From: Stenotrophomonas maltophilia
GTDB taxonomy: Bacteria; Pseudomonadota; Gammaproteobacteria; Xanthomonadales; Xanthomonadaceae
Length of the DNA: 15,453 bases
Assembly: GCA_002364755.1 (NCBI GenBank)
Contig: DEZI01000036.1
Location: 1 to 15,453, forward strand
Direction: 5' to 3'
Both the position numbers and the translations under genes were made by a program. This document shows, piece after piece, positions 15,303 to 15,453 of the stretch. Positions within the stretch are counted from its first letter, which is position 1; the number at the start of each line of letters is the position of its first letter. A model generated the notes under the pieces. The model ran no database searches and had not been told where the DNA came from. It saw only the letters and a program-made list of their open reading frames with translations.

Positions 15303-15341
15303 GGCTTCGGCAGGGCTTGCAGCCCTGCACCTGCCGAAGCC
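15303..15341 (+). terminator. Hairpin after dps with two competing stems
   Basis: GGCTTCGGCAG (15303-15313) pairs with CTGCCGAAGCC (15331-15341) over 11 bp. A second perfect stem, GCAGGGCT (15310-15317) with AGCCCTGC (15321-15328), uses part of the same left arm, so the two folds compete at their junction. It begins 10 bases after the dps stop and is the likely dps transcript end, but no T tract follows. The sequence may belong to a dispersed repeat family. Confidence 0.6.
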
Positions 15342-15387
15342 GTGAATCCAAGGCCAGAGCCAGAGCAAGAGCTGGTTTCCTGAGGGT

Positions 15388-15453
15388 TGGCGGGGTGGGT
15401 CCGGTTGAGGGGGACGCCGTAAACCCACAGTGCCCCGCCATCCCACGGAATGC
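15388..15453. repeat. Start of another intergenic repeat, cut by the window end
   Basis: TGGCGGGG (15388-15395) pairs with CCCCGCCA (15433-15440). Between them lies ACGCCGTAAACCC (15414-15426), identical to 136-148 at the other end of the window. No coding frame is credible from 15293 to 15453. The element probably continues beyond the window. Confidence 0.5.

Overview
The window is high-GC DNA from a gammaproteobacterium of the Xanthomonadaceae, most likely Stenotrophomonas (S. maltophilia complex). The evidence is the protein sequences (RelA with an NDYRS loop, HrpA with a DUF3418-type tail, PBP1B followed by a small TPR lipoprotein) and the hairpin-rich intergenic repeats. I recall such repeats from Stenotrophomonas genomes but could not search for them.

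Layout. Positions 1-669 hold no credible gene. They contain G homopolymer runs (1-125) that look like a poor contig end, then a chain of inverted repeats, including a cloverleaf-like element at 428-611. On the minus strand follow mrcB (PBP1B, 1203-3644) and, overlapping its stop by one base, a TPR lipoprotein (670-1203) that fits the PBP1B activator LpoP. Divergent from mrcB is a two-domain GT2-GT4 glycosyltransferase (3741-5840). It meets tail-to-tail, with a 4-base overlap, an inner-membrane TPR protein of unknown function (5837-7402), which lies 30 bases downstream of relA (7433-9592). Upstream of relA are a 14-bp perfect hairpin and a short gene remnant (9770-9910) that keeps its ribosome binding site and resembles the N-terminal membrane segment of PgaC/HmsR-type poly-N-acetylglucosamine synthases. 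Next come a small secreted protein of unknown function (10003-10527), a bidirectional terminator hairpin, hrpA (10575-14657, minus) and, divergent from hrpA, dps (14744-15292). A hairpin and the start of another intergenic repeat close the window.

How the genes work together. mrcB and the lipoprotein form a cell-wall synthesis unit: a peptidoglycan synthase and its probable outer-membrane activator. relA (stringent response), hrpA (DEAH RNA helicase) and dps (iron storage and DNA protection) are stress or translation genes. They are neighbours but not one operon. The glycosyltransferase probably acts on a surface polysaccharide, with acceptor and donor unknown.

No clearly new multi-gene system is visible. 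The most interesting items are the truncated PgaC-like gene, the LpoP-like lipoprotein, the uncharacterised TPR protein in the relA operon, and the composite structured repeats, which share a GGGGACGCCGTAA-like core at both ends of the window.
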